DNA from: Actinoallomurus sp045806665
GTDB taxonomy: Bacteria > Actinomycetota > Actinomycetes > Streptosporangiales > Streptosporangiaceae
Assembly: GCA_045806665.1 (NCBI GenBank)
Contig: JBJMIW010000299.1
Span: forward strand, 1-25,159
Direction of reading: 5' to 3'
DNA length: 25,159 nucleotides
Made by a program: the position numbers and the translations under genes. Each line of letters opens with the position of its first letter. Within the stretch, counting starts at the first letter, position 1. The notes below the pieces were generated by a model, which was given only the letters and a program-made list of their open reading frames with translations, made no database searches and was not told the DNA's origin. Positions 1 to 6,290 of this stretch are shown here, in pieces.

Positions 1-102
1 GAAGACGTTGAGCGCGTCGATCCCGGCGCGGGAGCGGCCCAGCGCGTCCGCCGCCAGCCGGCACCAGCGTCGTACCGCCGCGGCGTCGAGAACCTCGCCC
101 AC
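1..102 (-). CDS. DAK2-domain protein (YloV/FakA-like), 5' end only
   Basis: The 34 visible codons read from a GTG at 102 and run off the window edge. The peptide (MGEVLDAAAVRRWCRLAADA, ending GIDALNVF) matches the start of DAK2-domain proteins, where a helix is followed by 'IDALNVFPVPDGDTGTN', the phosphate/Mg-binding loop of the dihydroxyacetone-kinase-like fold. Members related to FakA phosphorylate fatty acids. GGGAGGTG lies five bases before the GTG and supports the start. The gene is divergent from rpmB; in actinomycetes a DAK2 gene followed by recG commonly neighbours rpmB, which supports the call. Only the first helix is visible, so the catalytic domain cannot be judged. Confidence 0.7.
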   Translation of the reverse strand, partial: MGEVLDAAAVRRWCRLAADALGRSRAGIDALNVF

Positions 103-120
103 GCCACCTCCCAGACGGTC

Positions 121-126
121 AGACTA
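121..126 (-). promoter_or_regulatory. Possible -10 element for the DAK2 gene
   Basis: The minus strand reads TAGTCT, fitting the actinobacterial TANNNT -10, about 18 bases before the GTG start at 102. It would give a short leader holding just the Shine-Dalgarno sequence. No clear -35 is visible. Confidence 0.3.
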
Positions 127-262
127 GACTTACTCGCTCGGTGGGCTCCACCACGCCGGCGCCATCGGTCCCGGCGGCCGGGCGCCCACCTCGCCGACGG
201 CCGTACGTGCGTCGGCCCCGCGCGAAGACCGGCTCGATTCGCCTCCTCGGGCGGGTGTCGGC

Positions 263-268
263 TAGTCT
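263..268 (+). promoter_or_regulatory. Possible -10 element for rpmB
   Basis: TAGTCT fits TANNNT. The predicted transcript start near 275 leaves a leader of about 77 bases before the rpmB ATG. The -35 region is weak. The same hexamer occurs before the DAK2 gene and the cold-shock-like gene at 24817. Confidence 0.35.
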
Positions 269-276
269 TATCGAGC

Positions 277-294
277 GGGTCCCCTAGGGGACCC
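277..294. promoter_or_regulatory. Perfect 18-bp palindrome in the rpmB leader
   Basis: GGGTCCCCTAGGGGACCC is fully self-complementary and is followed by TTTT. It starts at the predicted +1 of the rpmB transcript. It could be a 5' stabilising hairpin, a protein-binding dyad, or a terminator for transcription arriving from the left; the T run suits the last, but the neighbour on the left points away. Confidence 0.55.
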
Positions 295-351
295 TTTTGA
301 CGAGCGCCCGAACTCCGGGCTTCCACTTCCAAACACTTTGGAGCGCATCCC

Positions 352-549
352 ATGGCTTCTGTCTGCGAAATCTGCGGCAAGGGGCCGGGGTTCGGCATGC
401 GCGTCTCTCACTCGCACCGCCGCACCCCGCGCCGCTGGAACCCGAACATCCAGCGGGTGCGAGCGGTCGTCGGCCGCACGACCAAGCGGATCAACGTCTG
501 CACGTCGTGCATCAAGGCCGGCAAGGTCACCCGGCCCGCCGCCCGCTGA
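352..549 (+). CDS. rpmB: 50S ribosomal protein bL28
   Basis: This 65-residue protein is a structural component of the large ribosomal subunit. It contains the family signature from the N-terminus (CGKGPGFG, VSHSHRRTPRRWNPNIQ) and the C-terminal VCTSCIKAGKV. It is the zinc-binding (C+) form: Cys5/Cys8 and Cys50/Cys53 make two CXXC knuckles. Length is close to normal for actinobacterial L28. The ATG at 352 follows a GGAG ten bases upstream; longer upstream reading frames have no family similarity. A strong intrinsic terminator follows at 610-642, so it is probably monocistronic. C+ ribosomal proteins often have zinc-free paralogues under Zur control elsewhere in the genome, but none is visible here. 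Confidence 0.97.
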   Translation: MASVCEICGKGPGFGMRVSHSHRRTPRRWNPNIQRVRAVVGRTTKRINVCTSCIKAGKVTRPAAR

Positions 550-609
550 CGCGACCTTCCCGAGCGCCGCGAGGCGTTCCCCGGAACTGTGCTCTCACCG
601 GGCACACTG

Positions 610-642
610 AACGGCCGGCCCGCTCCACACGGGCCGGCCGTT
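610..642 (+). terminator. Intrinsic terminator after rpmB
   Basis: A perfect 13-bp stem (610-622 with 630-642) encloses a 7-base loop (CTCCACA) and runs into TTCGCTTT. It begins 60 bases after the rpmB stop codon. Confidence 0.85.
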
Positions 643-675
643 CGCTTTGCCATGTCGCCAGGTTCGCCCTTGCAA

Positions 676-801
676 GACCGGCATGCACCGGCCGCACCTC
701 GCACAGCAAGGTCACCGCGAGGTGAGACCGGCATGGACCGGCCGCATCCCGCACAGAAGAGTCACCGTCGGGTGAGGCCGGCATGGACGGGTCGCAGCCG
801 G
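676..801 (+). repeat. 50-bp tandem repeat, about 2.5 copies
   Basis: Copies start at 676, 726 and 776 (the last partial). Each opens with (G)ACCGGCATG(G/C)AC followed by a C-rich tract, CGCACAG, TCACCG and GGTGAG. The ATG recurs at exactly 683, 733 and 783, and each full copy ends with the GGTGAG that serves as Shine-Dalgarno for the next ATG. Copy 1 contains an 8-bp inverted repeat, CACCTCGC / GCGAGGTG; copy 2 keeps much of it with one T-A to C-G double change. The third copy supplies the likely start of the downstream phosphoesterase gene. Confidence 0.85.
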
Positions 802-1307
802 GCATCATGCGGCGCATGAGAGTCGTCGCGCTCGCCGACACGCATGCTCCCCGGCGGTGGCGGGGCTGCCCGGCCGCCGTGGCGGCGTACCTGCGCGACG
901 CCGATCTCATCCTGCACGCCGGGGACGTCTGCGTCCCCTCGGTGCTCAACGAACTTGCCGCCTATGCGCCCGTACAGGCGGTGCGCGGCAACAACGACGG
1001 CGCGGACGTCGAAGCCTGGGGCGCTCCGGAGACCCTGGAGTTGGACCTGGGCGGGCTCCCGGTCGCGGTGATCCATGACAGCGGCCCCGCCAAGGGCCGG
1101 CTCCGCCGGATGCGCCGCCGGTTCCCTGAGGCGCGACTAGTGATCTTCGGGCACTCGCACATCCCGCTCGATGAGACCGGCGAGGGGCTCCGCATCTTCA
1201 ACCCCGGCTCCCCGACCGACCGTCGGCGCCAGCCGCACGGCACGATCGGCCTCCTGGACATCGACGACGGCCGCCTCCTGGACGCGAGGATCATCCCGGT
1301 CACCTGA
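783..1307 (+). CDS. YfcE/MJ0936-type metallophosphoesterase
   Basis: A cytoplasmic calcineurin-like phosphoesterase of 174 residues, the compact size of the YfcE family. All metal-binding blocks are present: ADTHAP (DxH), LHAGDV, RGNNDG and FGHSHIP (GHSH), followed by NPGSPTDRR, the typical C-terminal block. Such enzymes hydrolyse phosphodiesters in vitro using two Mn ions; the physiological substrate is not deducible. The ATG at 783 has GTGAGG six bases upstream, supplied by the tandem repeat. ATG at 816 (giving MRVVALADTHAP) would match most family members better but has no visible Shine-Dalgarno, so the first 11 residues are uncertain. It stands alone, facing the convergent small peptide gene. 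Confidence 0.9.
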   Translation: MDGSQPGIMRRMRVVALADTHAPRRWRGCPAAVAAYLRDADLILHAGDVCVPSVLNELAAYAPVQAVRGNNDGADVEAWGAPETLELDLGGLPVAVIHDSGPAKGRLRRMRRRFPEARLVIFGHSHIPLDETGEGLRIFNPGSPTDRRRQPHGTIGLLDIDDGRLLDARIIPVT

Positions 1308-1396
1308 CGCGGCCCAGGCCGCCGGTCCGGGTGGTCGGCGTCCTCGACCGCAGGGACGGACCGGTCACCGGCGCCAGGCTCACCGGAGCGTGCACC

Positions 1397-1585
1397 TCAC
1401 CAGAAGCCTCCGCCCACGCCCCAGGTATCCCAGCAGTCCCCCCAGTTGTCGCAGCCGTCACCGGTGTGCCCGGCGACGACGTGCTGCGGCGTAGTGGGCG
1501 CGCCGGTGACGCCGAAGGCAAAGACCATGGCTCCGGCGAAGGCCAGTCCCGCCATGGCGACCGCCGGCTTCTTCGCTCTGCGCAT
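1397..1585 (-). CDS. Small secreted Trp-rich peptide, 62 aa, unknown function
   Basis: The ORF starts at ATG 1585 with a near-perfect Shine-Dalgarno (AAGGAGGTG) seven bases upstream, which is the best evidence that it is real. Residues 1-6 (MRRAKK) are basic, 7-25 hydrophobic, and a signal-peptidase site is plausible around GVTGA (residues 25-29). The predicted mature peptide of about 33 residues has Cys45 and Cys51, which could form a small disulfide ring, and four Trp in its last 15 residues (W48, W52, W55, W62) plus a Gly triplet, ending in FW. I do not recognise the family. It is not obviously a chaplin or lanthipeptide, and no modification enzyme is nearby. A GTG at 1594 in frame lacks a ribosome site and is not preferred. 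Confidence 0.72.
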   Translation of the reverse strand: MRRAKKPAVAMAGLAFAGAMVFAFGVTGAPTTPQHVVAGHTGDGCDNWGDCWDTWGVGGGFW

Positions 1586-2057
1586 GAAGCACACCTCCTT
1601 GCGTCAGGCGTGACTCCACACCCTTCGCCCGGCCACCCTCACGGCAATTGGCCGCCTTTATGCTTCTAGTCTCGCTCAACTCGACACCGTGCGCCCACCG
1701 GAATCAACTGACGAAACGCTCGCAATACCATATTCGGCCCGAAGTGGGCGCATCCAGCGAGACTGTTTGTTCACGATCTTCACCGTCTTGACGCGCCTGG
1801 GCGCCGCTGCGTATCCCCTGGTCCGTCGGGTGAGCCGACGGTCGAGCGTCGGTCCGGACACCTCAGCGCGGCGGCCACCAAGGCACACGCTCGACCCTGG
1901 CCAGGCAAAGGTGATGTTTCATCTTTTGTGGCGATCTGCAGGTTGATTCGGAGAGCGCTGCGAGGTCGGCGGAATCTGGATAGCACTACATATTCGGCAA
2001 ATTGCCGAAGTGTGGCCAACCCGCCCTGTCCGTCGATCAAGCAAAGAGGTGTCTTCC
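1586..2057. other. Long, comparatively AT-rich intergenic region with a repeated dyad
   Basis: No convincing gene lies here; a plus-strand frame at 1689-1946 has mixed third positions and no ribosome site. The region is visibly richer in A/T than its surroundings. Two related sites occur: CATATTCGGC-CCGAAGTG at 1729-1746 and CATATTCGGC-(6)-CCGAAGTG at 1989-2012. Both are dyads of TTCGG/CCGAA; the second is TTCGGC AAATT GCCGAA. They lie upstream of the peptide gene (minus strand) and of the 2058 ORF (plus strand), so they are candidate binding sites for a shared regulator. Confidence 0.5.
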
Positions 2058-2149
2058 ATGAGAATTCCGAAGCGGATGGGTCTTGCCATCTCAGGAGCGG
2101 TCCGGTTCCCAGAACCGGGGTCCCGCGTGCTGAGCGGACCCCGCCCGCA
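2058..2149 (+). pseudogene. Possible remnant of a second small exported peptide gene
   Basis: AAAGAGGTG lies six bases before the ATG at 2058, and the first residues, MRIPKRMGLAISGAV, resemble the start of a signal peptide. The leader around the ATG (CAAAGAGGTGTCTTCCATG) is close to that of the divergent peptide gene at 1585 (CAAGGAGGTGTGCTTCATG). After about 15 residues the frame loses any secreted-protein character and runs antisense through the 3' end of thiD to 2414, so I mark only the part before the thiD stop. The similarity is short and could be chance. Confidence 0.35.
2102..2142 (-). terminator. Hairpins downstream of thiD
   Basis: Two adjacent inverted repeats follow the thiD stop: GGGGTCC (2117-2123) with GGACCCC (2136-2142), extended by CGC/GCG with one bulge, and CCGGTTC (2102-2108) with GAACCGG (2112-2118). 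There is no T run, which is common for terminators in high-GC actinomycetes. Confidence 0.5.
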
Positions 2150-2944
2150 TCACGCCCGGTGGTACTCCCACGCGTGGTCGACCGGCCCGATGCCGCCGCC
2201 GAGGGGGAAGCCGTACTCGATGGCACCGGTGACGTACTCCTTGGCCCGGCCGACCGCGGCGACGACGTCCTCCCCGCGCGCCAGATACGAGGCGATGGCC
2301 GACGCGAGCGTGCACCCGGTGCCGTGCGTGTGCATGTTGTCGAGCCGCCTTCCGGCAAAACGGTGCTCCGTCGTGCCGTCGAAGAGCAGGTCGACCGGGT
2401 CGCCCGGCAGGTGACCGCCTTTGATCAGCACCCATCGCGGGCCGAGGTCCTTGACCGCCTCGGCGGCCCGGCGCATCCCGCTCTCGTCCTCGACCTTGAC
2501 GCCGGTGAGCTGCTCGACCTCCCAGAGGTTCGGGGTGACCACGGTCGCGAGCGGGAGCAGCGCCGCCCGGACGGCACCGACCGCCTCCGGGGCGAGCAGT
2601 GCGTCCCCGTGCTTTGACACTCCCACGGGGTCGACCACGATCGGGGCGTCGACGTCGGCCAGCGCCTCGGCCACGGTCTCGACGAGCACGGACGAGGCGA
2701 GCATGCCGGTCTTGATCGCCTCCGCCCCGATGTCGGACAGGACCGAGTCCAGCTGGGCGCGTACGGCCTCGGGCGGCAGCTCCCAGTAGCCCTGGACGCC
2801 ACGGGAGTTCTGGGCGGTGACGGCGGCGATCACGCTCATCCCGTGCACACCGAGGGCGAGCATCGTCTTGAGATCTGCCTGGATGCCCGCGCCGCCCCCG
2901 GAGTCGGAGCCGGCGATCGTGAGGACCCGGGGCGGTGTGGTCAT
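2150..2944 (-). CDS. thiD: Hydroxymethylpyrimidine / HMP-phosphate kinase ThiD
   Basis: A cytosolic ribokinase-fold enzyme of 264 residues that phosphorylates 4-amino-5-hydroxymethyl-2-methylpyrimidine and its monophosphate to give HMP-PP for thiamine synthesis. Visible blocks are the N-terminal TIAGSDSGGGAGIQADLK substrate loop, VTAQNS, the conserved DPVGVSKHGDALL, TPNLWEVEQLTG, LIKGGHLPGD, and the C-terminal anion hole with catalytic Asp region THGTGCTLASAIAS, here with Cys in GTGC as in typical ThiD. Length is normal. It is the last gene of a minus-strand series thiL - CBM2-like gene - thiD, starting ten bases after the CBM2-like gene ends, so co-transcription is likely. No TPP riboswitch is visible upstream. 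Confidence 0.96.
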   Translation of the reverse strand: MTTPPRVLTIAGSDSGGGAGIQADLKTMLALGVHGMSVIAAVTAQNSRGVQGYWELPPEAVRAQLDSVLSDIGAEAIKTGMLASSVLVETVAEALADVDAPIVVDPVGVSKHGDALLAPEAVGAVRAALLPLATVVTPNLWEVEQLTGVKVEDESGMRRAAEAVKDLGPRWVLIKGGHLPGDPVDLLFDGTTEHRFAGRRLDNMHTHGTGCTLASAIASYLARGEDVVAAVGRAKEYVTGAIEYGFPLGGGIGPVDHAWEYHRA

Positions 2945-2954
2945 GCGGACAACT

Positions 2955-3566
2955 CTACGGTCGGCAGGACGTCCCGTTGAAGGTGCAGCCGGACGGCGCC
3001 GTCCCCGTCCCGGTGGCGGTGAACCGGACCGTCACCGCCCGGCCCGGAACGATCGACGGCCGCGCGGTGGGGTTACGGACGATCAGCACCGCACCGGTGC
3101 GGACGACCCTGCCGCCCGAGACCCCGGTGATCCTCGCCTGGGCGTACCGCAGGACCAGCGTCCACCCCTTCACCGCGGTCGCGCCGCGATTGACGATCGT
3201 CGCCTCACCCTGGAAGCCACGCGCGGACGCGGACGTGGTCCGGACGGTCACGGCGACGGCGGAGCGCCCCGTGCCGCGGCTGACCCGGCCGCTCTGTGCG
3301 GCGTCGTTCCCGGTGCGCTTACCGGACGGACCCTGCGGCGGGCCGGAGACGGTCACGATCGGTGAGGCGCCGCCGGACGGGGTGCCGCCCGCGAAGTTCA
3401 GTGAGATCTGCTGCGTGCTGACGGCGGAGACGATCGCACCGATCGCCAGGACGCCGGCGACCGTCGGCAGGAGCGGCACCTTGCCGAGCCGCCGGTTCCG
3501 GCCTGAGCGGTCACTCTCCGGATCCGCCCACGTGCCGTCCTCGGGGTTCCTGGTGTGTCGTCCCAT
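2955..3566 (-). CDS. Membrane-anchored CBM2-like protein
   Basis: The 203-residue product has a charged cytoplasmic N-terminus (about 1-28), one membrane segment (about 30-52, PLLPTVAGVLAIGAIVSAVS), a Gly/Ser/Pro linker (about 55-100) and a C-terminal domain (about 103-203) with the type 2 carbohydrate-binding-module pattern: GFQGEATIVNRG, KGWTLVL, IVPGRAVTVRFTATG and a terminal GCTFNGTSC. ATG at 3566 is chosen because GGAGAGG precedes it; an upstream in-frame start at 3614 has no ribosome site. The domain keeps only one Trp (in KGW) and lacks the exposed Trp triad and the N-terminal Cys of cellulose-binding CBM2, so carbohydrate binding is uncertain. Placement between thiL and thiD probably reflects insertion into the locus rather than a thiamine role. 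Confidence 0.75.
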   Translation of the reverse strand: MGRHTRNPEDGTWADPESDRSGRNRRLGKVPLLPTVAGVLAIGAIVSAVSTQQISLNFAGGTPSGGASPIVTVSGPPQGPSGKRTGNDAAQSGRVSRGTGRSAVAVTVRTTSASARGFQGEATIVNRGATAVKGWTLVLRYAQARITGVSGGRVVRTGAVLIVRNPTARPSIVPGRAVTVRFTATGTGTAPSGCTFNGTSCRP

Positions 3567-3589
3567 CCCGTCCCTCTCCGGTCTCGGGA

Positions 3590-3595
3590 TGTATA
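3590..3595 (-). promoter_or_regulatory. Possible -10 of the CBM2-like gene and thiD
   Basis: The minus strand reads TATACA, near TATAAT, about 24 bases before the ATG at 3566 and next to an A/T-rich stretch (TTTTGG). No good -35 is seen. It would drive the CBM2-like gene and thiD independently of thiL. Confidence 0.35.
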
Positions 3596-3653
3596 CCAAA
3601 AGCACACGACCCATGCCTACCAGACCGCCAATGCGAACTGCGACAACTCACTG

Positions 3654-4538
3654 CTACGGCAGGCGGAAATGGTCCCATCCGCCAGGGCCGTATGTCCTTC
3701 CGTCGACGAGGACCGCCGCAGGCCCGTCGCCCACCCTCCCGATCGTCCGCCATTCGGCGGGTAGCTCCGCCCGCTGCGGGAACGTCGCCGCGAACGCGTG
3801 GTCGTCACCACCCGTGAGCGCGAGCCGCAACCCGTCCGGCACGGGCGGCACCGGTACGGCCGCACCCTCGATCTCGATCCGCACCCCGGCGGATTCCGCG
3901 ATGTGACCGAGATCCTGAACCAGGCCGTCGCTCACGTCGAGCATCGCGGTGGCGCCGAGGTCGCGGGCGCGCAGCGCCGTCGCGTACGGCGGCCGTGGGC
4001 GCCGGTGTGCCTCGATCAGGTCGGCCGGCTCCCGCCGTCCCGCGGACAGCAGTTCCACGCCCGCGGCGGCGTATCCCAGCCGGCCGGCGACTGCGACGAC
4101 ATCGCCGGGACGGGCGCCTGAACGGGTGACCGCGGGGCCGTCCAGGGCGCCGAGCGCGGTGACCGCGAGCACGACCGAGTCGCCGCGTACGACATCGCCT
4201 CCGGCGATCGACGCCCCGACCTCCGCGCACTCGTCGCGCAGCCCGTCGCACAGTGCGTCGACCCAGTCGAGTTCCGTACCCGGCGGCGCGCCGAAGCCGA
4301 GGAGCAGGGCGGTCGGCCGGGCGCCCATCGCCACGACGTCCGCGAGGTTCTGCGCGGCGGCCTTGCGTCCGATGTCGTACGGCGGGGACCAGTCGCGTCG
4401 AAAGTGACGGCCCTCGACGAGCAGGTCGGTCGTCGCGACGACACGGCCGCCGGGCGCGCGCACGATCGCGGCGTCGTCGCCGGGTCCAAGTTCGACGTCG
4501 GGCCCCTGGCCCAGGCGTCCGGCGATTCGGGCGATCAA
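3654..4538 (-). CDS. thiL: Thiamine-monophosphate kinase ThiL (start uncertain)
   Basis: Catalyses ATP-dependent phosphorylation of thiamine monophosphate to thiamine diphosphate, the last step of the pathway. The AIRS/PurM-type fold is clear: GPGDDAAIV (Mg/ATP-binding Asp pair), TTDLLVEGRHF, NLADVVAMGARP, IAGGDVVRGD, MLDVSDGLVQDLGHIA and LTGGDDHAFAAT. The coordinates begin at the only standard in-frame start, TTG 4538 (LIARIAG). However, the frame remains open upstream and encodes the family's conserved N-terminus TIGELGEFG, with GGAGG at a good distance before an ATC codon at 4568-4566. The true protein is therefore probably 304 residues, starting at a non-standard codon, unless there is a sequence error. 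It is divergent from the Lrp-like gene. Confidence 0.93.
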   Translation of the reverse strand: MIARIAGRLGQGPDVELGPGDDAAIVRAPGGRVVATTDLLVEGRHFRRDWSPPYDIGRKAAAQNLADVVAMGARPTALLLGFGAPPGTELDWVDALCDGLRDECAEVGASIAGGDVVRGDSVVLAVTALGALDGPAVTRSGARPGDVVAVAGRLGYAAAGVELLSAGRREPADLIEAHRRPRPPYATALRARDLGATAMLDVSDGLVQDLGHIAESAGVRIEIEGAAVPVPPVPDGLRLALTGGDDHAFAATFPQRAELPAEWRTIGRVGDGPAAVLVDGRTYGPGGWDHFRLP

Positions 4539-4629
4539 CCCGAACTCGCCGAGTTCCCCGATGGTGATGACCCACCTCCGATCAAGACACGGTACGGTGG
4601 CCGTTAATGGCCGTTTCAGGGAGGACGTG

Positions 4630-4863
4630 ATGGTGCAGGCCTACATCCTCATCCAGACCGAGGTCGGCAAGGCGGCCGAGGTGGCCCGCGAGATCTCCGG
4701 CATTCCCGGCGTGACCCTCGCCGAGGACGTCACCGGACCCTACGACGTCATCGTCCGCGCGACGGCCAACAACGTCGATGAGCTCGGCAAGCTCGTCGTC
4801 GCGCAGATCCAGTCGGTCGAGGGGATCACGCGAACCCTGACCTGTCCCATCGTCCACATCTGA
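4630..4863 (+). CDS. Stand-alone Lrp/AsnC-type ligand-binding (RAM) domain protein
   Basis: The 77-residue product is one alpha-beta RAM domain: VQAYILIQTEVGKAAEVAREIS, GVTLAEDVTGPYDVIVRATA and SVEGITRTLTCPIVHI match the C-terminal half of Lrp/AsnC regulators. There is no DNA-binding helix-turn-helix. Such single-domain proteins form dimers or higher rings that bind amino acids or partner with full-length regulators; the ligand here is unknown. ATG 4630 has AGGGAGG five bases upstream. A similar gene beside thiL is common in actinomycetes. It is followed after five bases by the DUF3515 gene, suggesting translational coupling. Confidence 0.9.
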   Translation: MVQAYILIQTEVGKAAEVAREISGIPGVTLAEDVTGPYDVIVRATANNVDELGKLVVAQIQSVEGITRTLTCPIVHI

Positions 4864-4868
4864 CTCGG

Positions 4869-5396
4869 ATGTCCTCCCTGCCGCCAGTGTGCACCACTAG
4901 GCGCCTCCCGGCGGCGGGCGGCACGTCTTCGGCGTCGCTCCGGCTGGCGCTGTCGGTCGTGGTGGCGGTCTCGGTGTGCGCGGCCGGATGCGGTACGGGC
5001 GAGGTCGAGGTGTCCGTGCCCCGGCCGCCGGCGTCCGTGGTGGCGGTGTGCCGTGCGCTGCACGACCGGCTGCCGCAGCGCCTGCACGGTCTGAAGCGCC
5101 GGGCGACGACCCCGCACTCGGACCTCGTCACGGCGTGGGGGTCGCCGGCCATCGTGGTGCGCTGTGGCGTTCCCCGCCCGGCGGGGCTGCGCCTGACGTC
5201 CCAGCTGGCCGTGCTCAACGGCGTGTCCTGGCTGCCGGTGCCGCCGGACCGTCCCGTGACGTTCACGGCCGTCGGCCGGCACGCGTACGTCGAGGTGACC
5301 GTGCCGCCCAAGTACAACCCGCCCGGTGACGTGCTGAACGAGCTGACCGGTCCGATCAAGGCCACGATCCCCGCCAACTCCGACGCCACGCTCTGA
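4869..5396 (+). CDS. DUF3515 family lipoprotein
   Basis: The 175-residue product has a signal peptide (about residues 25-41) ending in VCAAGC, a fair lipobox that would place Cys41 at the membrane surface. The mature part matches DUF3515: VAVCRALHDRLPQRL, WGSPAIVVRCGVPRPAGL, the central block ending in WLPVP, and a C-terminal VPPKYNPPGDVLNELTGPI. Cys57 and Cys99 may form a disulfide. Function of the family is unknown. In actinomycetes it is characteristically found between ddl and thiL; here the thiL side is kept while ddl is 15.7 kb away. The ATG at 4869 lacks a clear ribosome site and probably depends on coupling to the gene before it. Confidence 0.85.
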   Translation: MSSLPPVCTTRRLPAAGGTSSASLRLALSVVVAVSVCAAGCGTGEVEVSVPRPPASVVAVCRALHDRLPQRLHGLKRRATTPHSDLVTAWGSPAIVVRCGVPRPAGLRLTSQLAVLNGVSWLPVPPDRPVTFTAVGRHAYVEVTVPPKYNPPGDVLNELTGPIKATIPANSDATL

Positions 5397-5408
5397 CACG
5401 CCGTCCCC

Positions 5409-6272
5409 TCAATGACTGACGTGCCGGGCGGCGGCGACCAGCGCGGGCAGGGACCCGCCGGCCTCGCGTCGCCACAGCAGCACGACCTCGATCGGTGGCA
5501 TCGGTTCGAGGATCGGCCGGAACACCGCTCCCGGCGGGACCTTCGCCGCCTGCCGGACGCACAGGGTGTAGCCCTCCCCCGCGGCGACGAGCGCCGGGAC
5601 CAGATCGTGACCGAAGGCGGCCGGGCCGAACCGCGGATGCAGGCCGCGCCCGACGAACTGGTCGACGAAGCGCGCGGCCTCGGCCGTCCTCGGCAGGATC
5701 AGCGGCTCTTCGGCGAGGTCGGCCAGGGAGATGGACTCCCGGGCGGCCAGCGCGTGGCCGCGCGGGAGGAGCGCGCGGACCTCGGCCCGGTGGACGACGA
5801 GGCGGGAGACCCCCTCGGTGACGGGCACCGGCCGGTACCCCAGCCCAGCCTGCACCTCCTCCCGTACGATCTGCTCGACCTGCTCGGCGGTGCGCATCCG
5901 GGTCATCCGCACGCGGACGTCGGGCGCGAGGCCGCGCAGCGTGCCGAGGATCGCGCGCACGACGTCGGACAGCCCGTCGGCGACCGCGAGCCGTAGGCCG
6001 CCGACGTCGCCCACCACCGCCGCGGAGACCGCCGTCAGCGCCTCGTCGAAGACACCGAGGACCGCCTGCGCGTGGGCGGCGAAGACTTCGCCGACCGGCG
6101 TCAGGTCCATGCCGCGTGCCGTCCGCTCGAACAGCGGCGCGCCCACCTCGCGTTCCACGATGCCGAGCTGCTGGGAGAGGGTCGGCTGCGCCACACTCAG
6201 CAGCTGGGCCGCCCGGCGGACGCTCCCGGTCTGGGCGACGGCGAGGACGTAGCGCATCTGACGTACGTCCAC
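5409..6272 (-). CDS. LysR-family transcriptional regulator
   Basis: A 287-residue LysR-type regulator of normal length. The winged helix-turn-helix occupies residues 4-62 (MRYVLAVAQTGSVRRAAQLLSVAQPTLSQQLGIVEREVGAPLFER), followed by a linker helix and a two-lobed effector domain from about 90 (GGLRLAVADGLSDVVRAILG to the C-terminus). GTG 6272 is chosen because GAAGGAGG lies just upstream; the frame is open further but without family similarity. An inverted repeat 19 bases before the start (6291-6314) has the form of a LysR operator, suggesting autoregulation. The target is not evident: it lies downstream of the GH65 gene on the same strand and convergent with the DUF3515 gene, 12 bases away. 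Confidence 0.93.
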   Translation of the reverse strand: MDVRQMRYVLAVAQTGSVRRAAQLLSVAQPTLSQQLGIVEREVGAPLFERTARGMDLTPVGEVFAAHAQAVLGVFDEALTAVSAAVVGDVGGLRLAVADGLSDVVRAILGTLRGLAPDVRVRMTRMRTAEQVEQIVREEVQAGLGYRPVPVTEGVSRLVVHRAEVRALLPRGHALAARESISLADLAEEPLILPRTAEAARFVDQFVGRGLHPRFGPAAFGHDLVPALVAAGEGYTLCVRQAAKVPPGAVFRPILEPMPPIEVVLLWRREAGGSLPALVAAARHVSH

Positions 6273-6290
6273 GTGGCCCTCCTTCACGGC

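Noticed and set aside
676..801. CRISPR array
   Set aside because: The 50-bp units are contiguous tandem copies with no unique spacers, and no cas genes are nearby.
1689..1946. Plus-strand frame of 85 codons in the AT-richer intergenic region
   Set aside because: No ribosome site, mixed third positions and no recognisable features.
2945..4660. TPP riboswitch near thiD or thiL
   Set aside because: No thi-box core (CTGAGA plus the partner ACCTGATC-type element) could be found upstream of either gene.
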